Positions 7,486 through 16,508 of a stretch of 64,000 nt of DNA are shown here, piece after piece. The notes beneath the pieces are model-generated. The model ran no database searches. It was not told the origin of the DNA and saw nothing but the letters and a program-made list of their open reading frames with translations. The stretch is from UBA2821 sp902763335 (GTDB lineage: Bacteria; Bacillota; Clostridia; Lachnospirales; Lachnospiraceae). The stretch lies in the NCBI GenBank assembly GCA_052066835.1, contig JBQHRJ010000015.1; one strand, given 5' to 3'. The stretch's first letter is position 1. Every line of letters starts with the position of its first letter. Position numbers and translations under genes: made by a program.

Positions 7486-8356
7486 TGATTTAACGAAGAA
7501 ATTCGGAAACTTTACGGCTGTAGACCATCTGACCATGACTATGACAAATGGCGTATATGGGCTGCTGGGGGTAAACGGAGCGGGAAAAACAACGATGATG
7601 CGAATGCTTTGCACATTGCTGAAACCTACAAGCGGAAGTATTACCTGTAATGGAAAAGACATTTTTGAAATGGATAGTGAATATCGAAATTTACTGGGAT
7701 ATTTGCCACAGGATTTTGGGTTTTACCCCGAATTTACGGTGCAGGACTATTTGATGTACATTGCATCTCTAAAAGGAGTACGCCCTGCTGTTGCTAAGAA
7801 ACGGGTGAAAGAGCTAATTTCTAAAGTTGGTCTTTCCAAAGTTACCAACAGAAAGATGAAAAAATTGTCAGGCGGCATGAAACGTAGAGCAGGAATCGCA
7901 CAGGCAATGTTAAATAATCCTGCAATCCTGGTATTAGACGAACCGACAGCAGGGCTTGATCCAAATGAGAGGATTCGTTTTCGTAATTTGATTAGTGAAT
8001 TGTCAGAAGAAAGATTGGTACTATTGTCTACTCATATCGTATCAGATATTGAATATATCGCAAACCAAATCTGGTTGATGAAAGACGGAAAACTAGTGCG
8101 CAGCGGAACATCGGATGAACTCATTCGTACCATGCCGGTAGATGTATGGAAATGTTTTGTAAGAAAAAGTGCGGTCTCTTCTATGGCTGAAAAATATAAG
8201 ATTTCAAATATGAAAGCAGAGTCCGATGGCGTGGAATTAAGAATTATCTCTAAAGAAAAGCCGGTTCCCGAAGCAAAATGCGTGGAAGCATCTTTAGAGG
8301 ATGTATTTTTGTATTATTTCGGAGAAAAGGCAGGTGATAAAAATGCTGAATTTTGA
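7469..8356 (+). CDS. ABC transporter ATP-binding protein
   Basis: 295 residues. Walker A is GVNGAGKTTMM (near 34), the signature is LSGGMKRRAGIAQAM (near 130) and Walker B is AILVLDEPTAGLDP (near 150), with the switch histidine in LLSTHIVSD. The layout is that of CcmA/BcrA-type exporters with an extra C-terminal domain. It pairs with the permease starting at 8343, which overlaps its last 14 bases. Export of, or immunity to, peptide antibiotics is a reasonable inference; the substrate cannot be read from the sequence. Confidence 0.93.
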   Translation: MEVKFNDLTKKFGNFTAVDHLTMTMTNGVYGLLGVNGAGKTTMMRMLCTLLKPTSGSITCNGKDIFEMDSEYRNLLGYLPQDFGFYPEFTVQDYLMYIASLKGVRPAVAKKRVKELISKVGLSKVTNRKMKKLSGGMKRRAGIAQAMLNNPAILVLDEPTAGLDPNERIRFRNLISELSEERLVLLSTHIVSDIEYIANQIWLMKDGKLVRSGTSDELIRTMPVDVWKCFVRKSAVSSMAEKYKISNMKAESDGVELRIISKEKPVPEAKCVEASLEDVFLYYFGEKAGDKNAEF

Positions 8357-9554
8357 GTTGAAGAAAGTGTTTTCTAAATCCAGGAACAAAATTGTAATTT
8401 TGCTTATGGTTGTGATTACGATAATTACCAGCATTTTGACTATTAACAGAGTGGAATATGTGGATGAAAACGGGAATCATTCGGTTGGGTTTACGGCTGC
8501 TAAGAATCTAAGAAACGCAAGGAACGAATGGGCAGGCTATCTTACCGATGATGTGCTGAAAAAAGTGATTGCCGAAAACAGGAGAATTAACAATTCCGAT
8601 GAAGCACAGTCTGATGACATTGCAAAACAGGATCAGGCATTTTCAGAGAAACAAGGCATTTTGGGTATTCTTGATGTTATCAGTTCCGCATGGAGCGATT
8701 ACAGAGACTACAATTATTTTGCCGCTGACAGCGTGTCCGAGGACGATGTAAATAAGCTGTATGAAAAGCGGATTTCTACGTTGAAAAATTGGTTGGATTC
8801 CGGTAAGGAATATTATACGCAGAAAGAAAAGGATTTTTTGATTCAACGATATGAAGCGTTGGACACTCCATTTTACTATGAATATACGGATGGTTGGGCA
8901 GCATTGCTGCAAAACATATCAACATTTATTTTGATGTTAGCTTTGATGATTGGTTTTTTGGTCTCAGGTATTTTTTCAGACGAGTTTCAGACAAAAGCAG
9001 ATTCCATCTTTTTTTCTGCTAAGATGGGAAGGAACAAGGCTATTGTATCAAAAGTAGGTGCGGGTTTTCTGATTACCTCAGTTTTCTATATAGTCTTTGT
9101 AGTGCTTTATACGCTGACTATCATTTGCGTACTCGGTGCAGATGGCGCAGGTTGTCCGCTTCAATTAGATATGTGGCGGTCTGTTTACAATATTACTTTT
9201 TTCAGGGCTTATCTTTTTATTGTAGCAGGCGGTTATATCGGTACATTATTTGCAGCTACACTTGCTATGTTAGTATCTGCATTTAGTCACTCCACTGCTA
9301 CCGCAATTATTGTACCTTTTATTGTTTTGTGTGTGTTTCCTTTTTTAAGTCGAATTATTACGCTGCCGGGTTTCTGTTCCTTTTTCCCGGATCAATTGTT
9401 GGATATTTATAATGACTTAAAAGAATCAGCTTTGATTGAAATTGGAGGAAAAATTATGACCTCTGCAACGGTAATTGTGCCTGTTTATGCCGTAGTTTGT
9501 CTGATCCTTCAACCTATATTATATCGTGTTTATAAGAGAACGGAGATTAAATAA
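8343..9554 (+). CDS. ABC transporter permease
   Basis: About 403 residues from ATG 8343 (MLNFELKKVFSKSRNK); the frame is open further upstream, inside the ATPase gene. One hydrophobic segment near the N-terminus (about 17-35) is followed by a large extracytoplasmic domain of about 170 residues and then five or six hydrophobic segments. This is the ABC-2 layout with a big first loop seen in bacitracin/lantibiotic-type exporters. It overlaps the ATPase gene and is followed by the peptidase gene without a gap. Confidence 0.85.
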   Translation: MLNFELKKVFSKSRNKIVILLMVVITIITSILTINRVEYVDENGNHSVGFTAAKNLRNARNEWAGYLTDDVLKKVIAENRRINNSDEAQSDDIAKQDQAFSEKQGILGILDVISSAWSDYRDYNYFAADSVSEDDVNKLYEKRISTLKNWLDSGKEYYTQKEKDFLIQRYEALDTPFYYEYTDGWAALLQNISTFILMLALMIGFLVSGIFSDEFQTKADSIFFSAKMGRNKAIVSKVGAGFLITSVFYIVFVVLYTLTIICVLGADGAGCPLQLDMWRSVYNITFFRAYLFIVAGGYIGTLFAATLAMLVSAFSHSTATAIIVPFIVLCVFPFLSRIITLPGFCSFFPDQLLDIYNDLKESALIEIGGKIMTSATVIVPVYAVVCLILQPILYRVYKRTEIK

Positions 9555-10238
9555 GTGAAACGGCATGAACATAAAAAGAGAATGCGAAAATGGGTACTAC
9601 TTCTCTCTGCTTTGATTATTATACTTTATGTGCTGGCTGTAAAGGGAATTGGAATTACACATCATGCTGCAAATAATGATTATGGCTGGAATTTATTGCT
9701 TGTTAATCATGAAAACTACATTCCCCATAATTATAAGGTGGAGCTAACCGAACTATCTAATGGCGAAAAAGTTGATTCTCGAATCTATCCGGACTTGCAG
9801 GATATGTTTGATGATGCAAGGGCGCAAGGATATGGGCTGTTTGTTGCCGCTGGCTATCGTACAACAGAAAAGCAACAGCAACTGATGGATGAGAAAATAG
9901 ACGCATATAAAAATGAGGGTCATAGCAGTTCAGAGGCAAAACGACTTGCAGAGCAATGGGTGGCAATACCGGGAACAAGCGAGCATCAGATTGGCATTGC
10001 TGTTGATATAAATGCTGATAAAACAATTAATTCCAGTGATGCTGTCTATACATGGCTTGCTGAAAACGCACACAAATATGGTTTTATCAAGCGTTATCCA
10101 TCTGACAAAACGGATATAACCGGAGTGATTAACGAACCCTGGCACTATCGGTATGTTGGAAAAGAAGCAGCAAAAGAAATATATTCACAGGGTATATGTC
10201 TTGAAGAGTATATTGATGAATTAGACCGCAATAAATAA
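9555..10238 (+). CDS. vanY: VanY-like D,D-carboxypeptidase (M15B)
   Basis: 227 residues, GTG start directly after the permease stop. One N-terminal transmembrane segment (about 12-32) anchors the enzyme with the catalytic domain outside. The zinc-binding motifs are SEHQIGIAVDI (SxHxxGxAxD, near 147) and EPWHYRYVG (ExxH, near 192). It would remove the terminal D-Ala of peptidoglycan stem peptides. No vanA/B-type ligase or vanH/X gene is present, so this is not a vancomycin cluster; cell-wall remodelling in an antimicrobial response is more likely. Confidence 0.9.
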   Translation: MKRHEHKKRMRKWVLLLSALIIILYVLAVKGIGITHHAANNDYGWNLLLVNHENYIPHNYKVELTELSNGEKVDSRIYPDLQDMFDDARAQGYGLFVAAGYRTTEKQQQLMDEKIDAYKNEGHSSSEAKRLAEQWVAIPGTSEHQIGIAVDINADKTINSSDAVYTWLAENAHKYGFIKRYPSDKTDITGVINEPWHYRYVGKEAAKEIYSQGICLEEYIDELDRNK

Positions 10239-10300
10239 ATGTAGCTGTTTAAGGCTGATTAGTGTTGTATAAATGCTGACAACAATTCTAAAAGCTATAA

Positions 10301-10342
10301 AAAACAGTTCCGTTTATCCCCTCGAATTTCTCCTATAAGTGA
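10301..10342 (+). repeat. Shared 42-bp motif, copy A2 (upstream of recombinase)
   Basis: AAAACAGTTCCG, a 16-bp middle and TCTCCTATAAGTGA. This is the reverse complement of the copy at 3262-3304 and has the same orientation relative to the recombinase as the copy at 39416-39456 in element B. Confidence 0.7.
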
Positions 10343-10361
10343 AGGAACAATTTCTGACTTT

Positions 10362-10390
10362 ATGACAGGGTTACATACCCTGTCATTTTT
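10362..10390 (+). terminator. Rho-independent terminator of the cargo operon
   Basis: ATGACAGGGT and ACCCTGTCAT form a perfect 10-bp stem followed by TTTTTAT. It lies downstream of the VanY-like gene and upstream of the recombinase promoter. Confidence 0.85.
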
Positions 10391-10438
10391 ATGGTCATTT
10401 TTAGAAAATCTGTTCCCGAATCACAAGATTATATAGCA

Positions 10439-10505
10439 GTGACCCTGTATCTATGGTAGAATAAATTCATCCATAGATGCCCGGTCACAGAGGTATGGAT
10501 ACCTC
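10439..10505 (+). promoter_or_regulatory. Recombinase promoter inside an inverted repeat
   Basis: GTGACC..ATCTATGG and CCATAGAT..GGTCAC (10439-10488) form a long interrupted palindrome. Its centre holds an extended -10, TGG-TAGAAT (10454-10462). A second palindrome GAGGTAT-GG-ATACCTC follows just before the ribosome-binding site. Element B has a palindrome of different sequence around the same TGGTAGAATAAA core (39346-39396). This looks like an autoregulated promoter. Confidence 0.65.
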
Positions 10506-10519
10506 GGAAAGGAGATTTT

Positions 10520-12352
10520 ATGAAGAGACCGGACAACAACAAAATAACAGCACTTTACGAGAGACTGTCACGAGATGATGAACTGAATGGAGACAGTAAC
10601 AGCATTGTAAACCAGAAGAAAATGCTTGAAAAGTATGCCAAAGAACAGGGGTTTACGAACCTTGCTCACTATACCGATGATGGGTATAGCGGCACAAACT
10701 TTGACAGACCGGATTGGAAGCAATTGACTGCTGACATTGAAGAAGGAAAAATCGAATGTGTTATCGTCAAGGATATGAGCCGAATCGGCAGAAATTATCT
10801 GGAAGTAGGCTTTTATACAGAGGTTCTGTTCCGAGAAAAAGGCGTCCGCTTTATTGCTATTTCCAATGGTGTTGACAGCACGCATTCTGAATCCAATGAA
10901 TTTGCACCATTCTTAAACATTATGAATGAATGGTATGTGCGTGATACCAGCAGAAAAATCAAGTCTGTACTTCGCAATAAAGGTATGGAAGGCAAGCATC
11001 TGACTTCTAATGCCATCTACGGATACAAAAAAGACCCGGAAGATAACAACCACTGGCTTGTTGATGAAGAAGCCGCTGCTGTGGTAAGACGCATTTTCCA
11101 GTTGATTATTGAAGGGAATGGACCGATGCAGGTTGCGAGAATTCTTACAAACGAAAAGGTTGAACGTCCTTCCTACTATCTTGCAAAACAAGGACTCGGT
11201 ACTTGCAGAGGTAAATGCGATATGACAAGACCTTATTCGTGGACAGCTACCACTATCACAGACCTCGTATCAAAACCGGAATACATGGGGCACACAGTTA
11301 ATTTCAGAACCTTCAAGGAATCATACAAGGACAAGCATTCCCAATATGCTAATCCGGAGGACTGGCTGATATTCAGAGATACGCAGGAAGCTATTGTTGA
11401 TGAAGACACCTGGTATATGGTTCAGAAAATCAGAGAGACCAAGCACCGCCCAATCGCACAGGGCAAAGCAAATCCATTGACCGGACTCATGTTTTGCGCA
11501 GATTGTGGTGCTAAAATGTTCAACCACCGCACAAAAGGCTATGAGAAAAAGGATAAGGATGGAAATCCGACCGGTAAATATACCAATGCACAGAATAATT
11601 ACACCTGCTCTACCTACAGCAAGGCAAAGGGACATTTTGAAAACAAATGCTCCCAACACCACGTAAGAACAGATGTGGTCAGAGACCTGATTTTGACAAC
11701 ACTGCAATATACGGCAAGCTATGTCAAAGAACATGAGGATGAATTTCTGGAAAAGGTTAGAAAATCCAATGTTCTGAAGCAGGAATCAGATACGAAGGCT
11801 CTCACAAAAAAGATTGCAAAATCTGAAAAGAGGGTTACTGAACTTGATCATCTGATAAAACGTATTTATGAAGATAATGTATCCGGGAAGCTGTCGGATA
11901 AGCGTTTTGAATTGCTGTCTGCTGATTACGAAAAGGAACAGGCGGAATTAGAAGAATTCCTTACTTCTGCCCGAGAGCAGTTAGCCACAGCAAAGGAAGA
12001 AGCTTCCAATGTCGATAAATTCATCGCACTGGTTCATAAGTACACAGATTTTTCTGAACTGACCACACCAATGATTCACGAATTTATAGACAGAATTGAA
12101 GTTCACGAAGCTGACAAGTCAACAGGGGAACGCACACAGGAAATCGACATTTATCTCAAATATGTAGGCAAGCTGGATGTTCCAATGCCAGAACTGACAC
12201 CGGAAGAATTAGCCGAAGAAGAACGGAAACGTCGCAAGCGTGCGTGGAATCGAACCTACAACCGACGCAAAGCTGAGAAAGAACGTGCTGAAAAAGAAAA
12301 AGTAGCTTTAGAAGCTGCAACAGATACTGACAAATCTAAAAAGGGAGCATAG
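10520..12352 (+). CDS. Large serine recombinase (TnpX-like)
   Basis: 610 residues, ATG with GGAAAGGAG upstream. The resolvase domain starts with ITALYERLSRDDE (catalytic Ser17), followed by the YTDDGYSGTNFDRPDW and VKDMSRIGRNYLEVG motifs. A recombinase domain follows (about 170-290), then a zinc ribbon (CADCGAKMFNHRT with distal Cys in NNYTCSTYSK and NKCSQHH), a coiled coil (about 390-490) and a basic tail. It would catalyse excision and integration of element A. The element B enzyme (37504-39327) is a close relative, and both elements lie in the same site of integrase genes. Confidence 0.95.
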   Translation: MKRPDNNKITALYERLSRDDELNGDSNSIVNQKKMLEKYAKEQGFTNLAHYTDDGYSGTNFDRPDWKQLTADIEEGKIECVIVKDMSRIGRNYLEVGFYTEVLFREKGVRFIAISNGVDSTHSESNEFAPFLNIMNEWYVRDTSRKIKSVLRNKGMEGKHLTSNAIYGYKKDPEDNNHWLVDEEAAAVVRRIFQLIIEGNGPMQVARILTNEKVERPSYYLAKQGLGTCRGKCDMTRPYSWTATTITDLVSKPEYMGHTVNFRTFKESYKDKHSQYANPEDWLIFRDTQEAIVDEDTWYMVQKIRETKHRPIAQGKANPLTGLMFCADCGAKMFNHRTKGYEKKDKDGNPTGKYTNAQNNYTCSTYSKAKGHFENKCSQHHVRTDVVRDLILTTLQYTASYVKEHEDEFLEKVRKSNVLKQESDTKALTKKIAKSEKRVTELDHLIKRIYEDNVSGKLSDKRFELLSADYEKEQAELEEFLTSAREQLATAKEEASNVDKFIALVHKYTDFSELTTPMIHEFIDRIEVHEADKSTGERTQEIDIYLKYVGKLDVPMPELTPEELAEEERKRRKRAWNRTYNRRKAEKERAEKEKVALEAATDTDKSKKGA

Positions 12353-12416
12353 GCAACTGCCGGAAACTCCCATTACATAAGGGTTTCAAGCCCACTTCTA
12401 AAAATATCCCTATGAA

Positions 12417-13333
12417 AGCGCAACATGGGAGTGACGGATATCGTGGATTCTGATGCGCTTCACTCCGGTATTCTTACACCCTCTATCCATCTCGTGAGAA
12501 AGATAAGATTTTGTAATCGGAAACAACCTTTCTTGCGGGTCAAGCATATATCTTGAGTCTATATATTCCAGAAGCTCCTTGCAGAGAAAATCCGGAATGG
12601 GAACCTTTCGCTTGCTCTTTCGCGTCTTAGGGGATGTAAATACATCTTCCCCATGAAGTCGCTGGAAAGTTTTGTTGATATCAATCTGTTTTGCAATAAG
12701 GTCAATATCGGCTGCAGTAAGTGCAAGAAGTTCGCCTTCACGCATTCCTGTCCAGTATAGTACCTGAAAGCAGATATAAGATAATGGTTTGTCCTTAATG
12801 CCTTCCCGAAAAGCGATGTACTCATCGTAAGTCCAGTAATCCATTTCCTCTGCCTTTGCCTGACCGATGCTTCCAGCCTGACCACAAGGGTTTGTATTCA
12901 AATCATAGAACCTCTTGGCATAATTGATTATGCAGGTAAGCTGATTGTTGATGGTTTTCAGATAAGTCTTGGAATATCCCTTTGGGGAATTCATTAACTG
13001 GTTCTGCCATCTTCGCACATCGGAAGCCTTAATCTCGTTTACAGGCTTATTGCCAAAAAAAGGGAGAATGTGTGTCTCACAGATGTGCTTCTTGGTCATG
13101 ATGGTGGACTGCTTCAGTCTTGGTGTCATATCTTCCATATAAAGTTCGTAGAGATTCTGAAAAGTCATATCCGGGTTAGCAGATTGCTTTTCAAGAAAAT
13201 CCCTTTCATAAGCTAAGGCTTCCTTTTTGGTGGCGAAACCTCGTTTCCACTTTTGCTTGTTGTTGCCCTGCCAGTCCGTGTAATAGAACTTGCAGAACCA
13301 CTTACCAGTTTTGTTGTCTTTGTAAGCTGGCAT
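12417..13333 (-). pseudogene. Tyrosine integrase of element E, 3' end cut off by element A
   Basis: The fragment starts at ATG 13333 (CAAAGGAGATG upstream; open frame extends further up) with the Tn916-type N-terminal domain MPAYKDNKTGKWFCKFYYTDWQG, then a SAM-like core-binding domain and the catalytic domain with the first Arg in WTGMREGELLAL. It stops making family sense after HDIRHSHVAL and meets a stop within element A at 12410. The C-terminal LGH box and the nucleophilic Tyr are missing and should lie left of the window beyond the other end of element A. As it stands the enzyme cannot be active; precise excision of A would restore it. Confidence 0.88.
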
Positions 13334-13601
13334 AAAAATCATCTCCTTTGTATTAAATTTTCCGGCAATGTTGTAAATGCCTGGAAGTCGCACCACGTAA
13401 CTGTGGTATGTATTGCACTTTGTCATGGAAAAGCCAAGATTTGAGTGCATTTTTCCAAAGGCTATGATATAATCTACTTGTCTAGGGTGATTATAAAGCC
13501 TTTTGGTTTAATCACTTATAAAATTCGGTATCATTCCTTTTGCAGAAGGTTTGGTGCCGATTTTTTATTTTAGCTGAAAATATTTGCTACTGATAAAACA
13601 A

Positions 13602-14279
13602 TTATTCATCATCGGCTTCTTCTTTGGTAGAGACGATATGAATTCTTGTCAGCGAAGAATTCTTCTTTGCACCAGTCGATTTTTTTTGTTTCGCCATCTG
13701 TGAAGAAAAATCAGAGAAATAGCTGTCAGAGTAATAATCTAACATTTCTCTTTTCCATGTATCGTAGCTTTCTTTGCTTAACTTACCGCTTTGCAGAGCA
13801 GTAAGTTTGTTCATCCAGTTTTCCATAAAGAGACAGAAATCTGCATTGTATGTTCCGTCACCCTTGCCGTCAACTATAAGAGCGGAAGTCCACTCGGGAT
13901 TTTCAGGTGGTTTAGTGCAGGAAAGCTGAAATGAAATATCTTTCAGTTCCGTCATAGTAAATAGTGCGCTGATAACATCCGATAGATTGTGAAAGCGATA
14001 AGAAGAAATCTCTTCTTTCGTTACAATGCCTATTTTATCAGTTTTTGCTTCCAAAAGTTCCTGCCATGGAATATCCAGTTCATCCGCTACCTGTTTGATT
14101 AAATCAATCTTCATGGTAATCTCACCGGATTCGTATTTCTGAATGGTACGTTCAGACTTATTTAGTCTCTGGGCGAATTCCTTCTGTGTTATCTTTAATT
14201 GTCTGCGGCGTTTTTTGATTGCATTACCGATTTCTTCTGCGGTATACATGGCAAGACGCTGGTTATCTGACATCGCCAT
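13602..14279 (-). CDS. XRE-family repressor of element E
   Basis: 225 residues, with AAGGAAGGTGAC before the ATG. The HTH is at about 16-70 (IGNAIKKRRRQLKITQKEFAQRLNKSERTIQKYESGE). The rest is unassigned and ends in a basic, Ser-rich tail. It is divergent from the Xis-like gene at 14567, with a strong promoter and repeated CGTATT/AATACG elements in between. By analogy with elements C and D, where an XRE gene sits opposite xis, it probably represses excision functions. Confidence 0.88.
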   Translation of the reverse strand: MAMSDNQRLAMYTAEEIGNAIKKRRRQLKITQKEFAQRLNKSERTIQKYESGEITMKIDLIKQVADELDIPWQELLEAKTDKIGIVTKEEISSYRFHNLSDVISALFTMTELKDISFQLSCTKPPENPEWTSALIVDGKGDGTYNADFCLFMENWMNKLTALQSGKLSKESYDTWKREMLDYYSDSYFSDFSSQMAKQKKSTGAKKNSSLTRIHIVSTKEEADDE

Positions 14280-14439
14280 ATTGTCACCTTCCTTATATAT
14301 AATTTGTATTCAGTCACATTGATTCGTATTTTTGCAAAAAAATGAGAAATCCGTACTGAAAAGTAACTGAATTATTATGTTATGAATACTATATCACGAA
14401 CCAAAACGAATTGCAAGTGCGTATTTTTGAAAAAAACTA

Positions 14440-14468
14440 TTGACATATTCGGAAAGGTGTATTATGAT
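14440..14468 (+). promoter_or_regulatory. Promoter of the Xis-like gene with XRE operators
   Basis: TTGACA (14440-14445), a 17-bp spacer and TATGAT (14463-14468). The flanks from about 14320 to 14540 repeat short CGTATT/AATACG words (for example near 14420, 14483, 14525), which may be operators for the divergent XRE protein. Nothing else is seen in the 14280-14566 gap. Confidence 0.75.
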
Positions 14469-14566
14469 TAAACACGAATTAGAAATACGGATTAAATAAC
14501 GAATTGTTTATCAAAGGTTATAAATCCGTATTGGTAATACAAATTTAAGATGGAAGGAGGAGTTCT

Positions 14567-14845
14567 ATGATAAGCACGAAAGATGCATTTATTGATGCAA
14601 AGGAAGTCAGTCAGGTGCTTGGGGTGGGAATGACAAAAGCATACGAAGTTGTCAAAAAGTATAATGCGGAACTGGACGCAATGGGATATTACACCATGCG
14701 TGGCAAGTGTCCCCGTAAATACTTTGAGCAGAAGATTTACGGATATGCAGATTGTTATAATCCAGCCGATGATCTGACACAAAAAGTCAGTATGGTAGCT
14801 GAGCAATCAGATTATCAGACAAATGAAAAAGTCCCATCCAAATAG
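14567..14845 (+). CDS. xis: Excisionase-like small HTH protein
   Basis: 92 residues, ATG with GGAAGGAGGAG upstream. The pattern DAKEVSQVLGVGMTKAYEVVKKYNAELDAMGYYTMRGKCPRKYFEQKIYG is the small winged-helix fold found in the Xis proteins at 36352 and 56017. The C-terminal 30 residues are polar and not conserved. Unlike C and D, the integrase of E is not directly downstream but on the opposite strand. Confidence 0.75.
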   Translation: MISTKDAFIDAKEVSQVLGVGMTKAYEVVKKYNAELDAMGYYTMRGKCPRKYFEQKIYGYADCYNPADDLTQKVSMVAEQSDYQTNEKVPSK

Positions 14846-14956
14846 GAAAGGACTTGATTGCAAAGCCAATGCCTTGCTATGTATCTCGCAAATACATTAT
14901 AGCAAATGGTTTTGGCTCCTGCAATCAGAATTGTAACATGAAAACTAAAAGAGAAT

Positions 14957-14987
14957 CAGACAGGAGGATAAATCCTCTGCTCGTCTG
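14957..14987 (+). promoter_or_regulatory. Hairpin in the leader of the ParM-like gene
   Basis: CAGAC/GTCTG outside and GAGGA/TCCTC inside form a stem shortly before the ParM-like gene. There is no T-run. It may affect mRNA stability or translation. Confidence 0.3.
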
Positions 14988-15025
14988 AAGACTCGCATTT
15001 TGTTACACAAAACAAGGAGGATTGT

Positions 15026-15976
15026 ATGTATTTAGAAGAACAGCAGATTTTATTGTGTGGTATCGACCATGGATTTTCCACCATGAAAACGGCACATTTC
15101 GTATTTGAAAATGGTGTGAAGGAGCTGGGTGGAGAAGCTACCCTGACCACAAATACCATGATGTTCAATGACAGGTATTATAAGGTTGGCGAGGGAAGGC
15201 TGCCGCTGAAAGATACCAAGGTGGAGGATGAGGATTATTTCTTATTAACGCTGGCAGCCATTGCAAAGGAAATGGACTATTACCAGTTATCCGATGCAGA
15301 TGTATGTATCGCTGCGGGGTTACCATTTACGAGATTTGGTCAGGAAAAGGTAGCATTTAAGGAGTATCTGAATCCGGGAAGCGTAGATTTTCAGTACAAT
15401 GGCAAGGCATATCATATTGAATGCAAAGAGGTGTTTCTTTATCCGCAGTGTTATGCCGCAGTTGCAGACAGGTTAGGAAAACTTCCAGCGGAGCTTTTGA
15501 TAGTAGATATTGGAAGCAAGACAGTTGATATCATTCATACAAGAAAGCATGTACCGGTGGAAAGTGACTGTATCACTATTCCATCCGCACTGATACAGTG
15601 TATGGCAAATATCAATAATGTGGTTTATAGAAAGACGAATCGCACTCTGACGGAGGAACAGATACAGCAGGTGATGATGTATGGAAATGCTCCATATTCA
15701 GATAAGATGGTCCAGATAGTAAAAGAGGAGCTGGCAGTTTTTGCAAGAGGAATTGAAGCTACTCTGAAGGAACACGGATTTGATCCGGAAATGACACCTG
15801 TTGTATATGTGGGTGGCGGTGCAACTGTGATGAAGCGATTTGGTTCCGTCTTTGGCAGACACATCATGCACATTGAAGATGTTAAGGCAAATGCACTTGG
15901 ATACGAATATCTGGCATATCAGCAGATGAAACGAAAAATGCAGCAGGTAGCGGACTGGAGGCAGTATGGCAAATGA
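15026..15976 (+). CDS. ParM/StbA-like actin-type ATPase
   Basis: 316 residues, ATG with AACAAGGAGGATTGT upstream. Actin-fold signatures: phosphate 1 as CGIDHGFSTMKTA (near 12), phosphate 2 as LLIVDIGSKTVDII (near 160) and the adenosine motif VVYVGGGATVM (near 257). Such proteins polymerise to push apart plasmid copies. A homologous protein is at 59828-60778 in element D. The overlapping next gene (15966) is the probable adaptor, and an iteron array at 16509-16604 is the probable centromere. This suggests that E has a phase as a circular, segregating molecule. Confidence 0.85.
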   Translation: MYLEEQQILLCGIDHGFSTMKTAHFVFENGVKELGGEATLTTNTMMFNDRYYKVGEGRLPLKDTKVEDEDYFLLTLAAIAKEMDYYQLSDADVCIAAGLPFTRFGQEKVAFKEYLNPGSVDFQYNGKAYHIECKEVFLYPQCYAAVADRLGKLPAELLIVDIGSKTVDIIHTRKHVPVESDCITIPSALIQCMANINNVVYRKTNRTLTEEQIQQVMMYGNAPYSDKMVQIVKEELAVFARGIEATLKEHGFDPEMTPVVYVGGGATVMKRFGSVFGRHIMHIEDVKANALGYEYLAYQQMKRKMQQVADWRQYGK

Positions 15977-16460
15977 AGACAGTGTGACAGTCAGCTTCCG
16001 TCTTAACCTTAACAGAGAAGAGGACTGGGAAATCCATAGGTATCTTGAGGATGAAACAGCGATGTTCTGCTTTGGAGATAAGAGCAAGTTTATCAAAAAA
16101 GCATTGATAAGGACAATTCGTGGTATAAAGCAGGAAACTGAGGAAGAACATCTTGTGCAGGAAATGAACACGCAGAGGTTATCTCTACAGGCTGCCATGT
16201 CAGAAGAAACTGACCGGATTATCAGTGCAGTGAGGCTGATTATAAAGGATGAAGCAGAAAAACTTGCCGGAGCAGGAGTGATTCGGGAAAATCAGATGGT
16301 TTCCAGGGTATCCGAGGCGAAGGTGGAAACAAACTCAGAATCAGAAGCAGTTTCAGAAACAGAAGTTGTAATGGAATCAGTCCCATGCTTCGGGGAGATT
16401 CCGGAGGCATCTGATGAGGATGTTTCAGATGATATCATGGCTTTTCTAGATGAGTTGTAG
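15966..16460 (+). CDS. ParR-like adaptor of the partition pair
   Basis: 164 residues, overlapping the ParM-like gene by 11 bases. The N-terminus (DSVTVSFRLNLNREEDWEIHRYLED, then KSKFIKKALI) reads like a ribbon-helix-helix DNA-binding unit. The middle is Ser/Glu-rich, and the end (SDDIMAFLDEL) is a short acidic/hydrophobic tail of the kind ParR uses to contact ParM filaments. The broken D counterpart at 60775-61281 ends in a similar tail. DNA target: probably the iterons directly downstream. Confidence 0.65.
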   Translation: MANEDSVTVSFRLNLNREEDWEIHRYLEDETAMFCFGDKSKFIKKALIRTIRGIKQETEEEHLVQEMNTQRLSLQAAMSEETDRIISAVRLIIKDEAEKLAGAGVIRENQMVSRVSEAKVETNSESEAVSETEVVMESVPCFGEIPEASDEDVSDDIMAFLDEL

Positions 16461-16508
16461 GGCAGGTTTGTCTGAATTATATCGCCCGGTATTATAAGAG
16501 TATTATGA

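Larger units (their letters stand above)
1..12416. mobile_element. Element A: serine-recombinase mobilizable element, left end outside window
   Basis: This block holds, from left to right, a membrane protein, an overprinted MOBQ relaxase, DUF3847, TnpW, a sigma-like regulator, DUF6076, a BRO protein, an ECF/ABC/VanY cargo and a large serine recombinase. The backbone genes match those of element B (37479-48243) in order and type. The right end is set by the integrase of element E, whose reading frame stops making family sense after its R-H-S-H-V-A-L motif at about 12417. The left end is not in the window. The function is inferred: an integrative mobilizable element that excises with its own recombinase and borrows a conjugation apparatus. 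Confidence 0.8.

Noticed and set aside
9555..10238. Vancomycin resistance cluster
   Set aside because: Only a VanY-like peptidase is present; no ligase, dehydrogenase, VanX or VanRS genes are nearby.
13535..13570. Terminator between the E integrase and XRE genes
   Set aside because: CGGTATCA/TGGTGCCG gives a weak G-U-rich stem; its T-run is on the plus strand although both neighbouring genes are on the minus strand.
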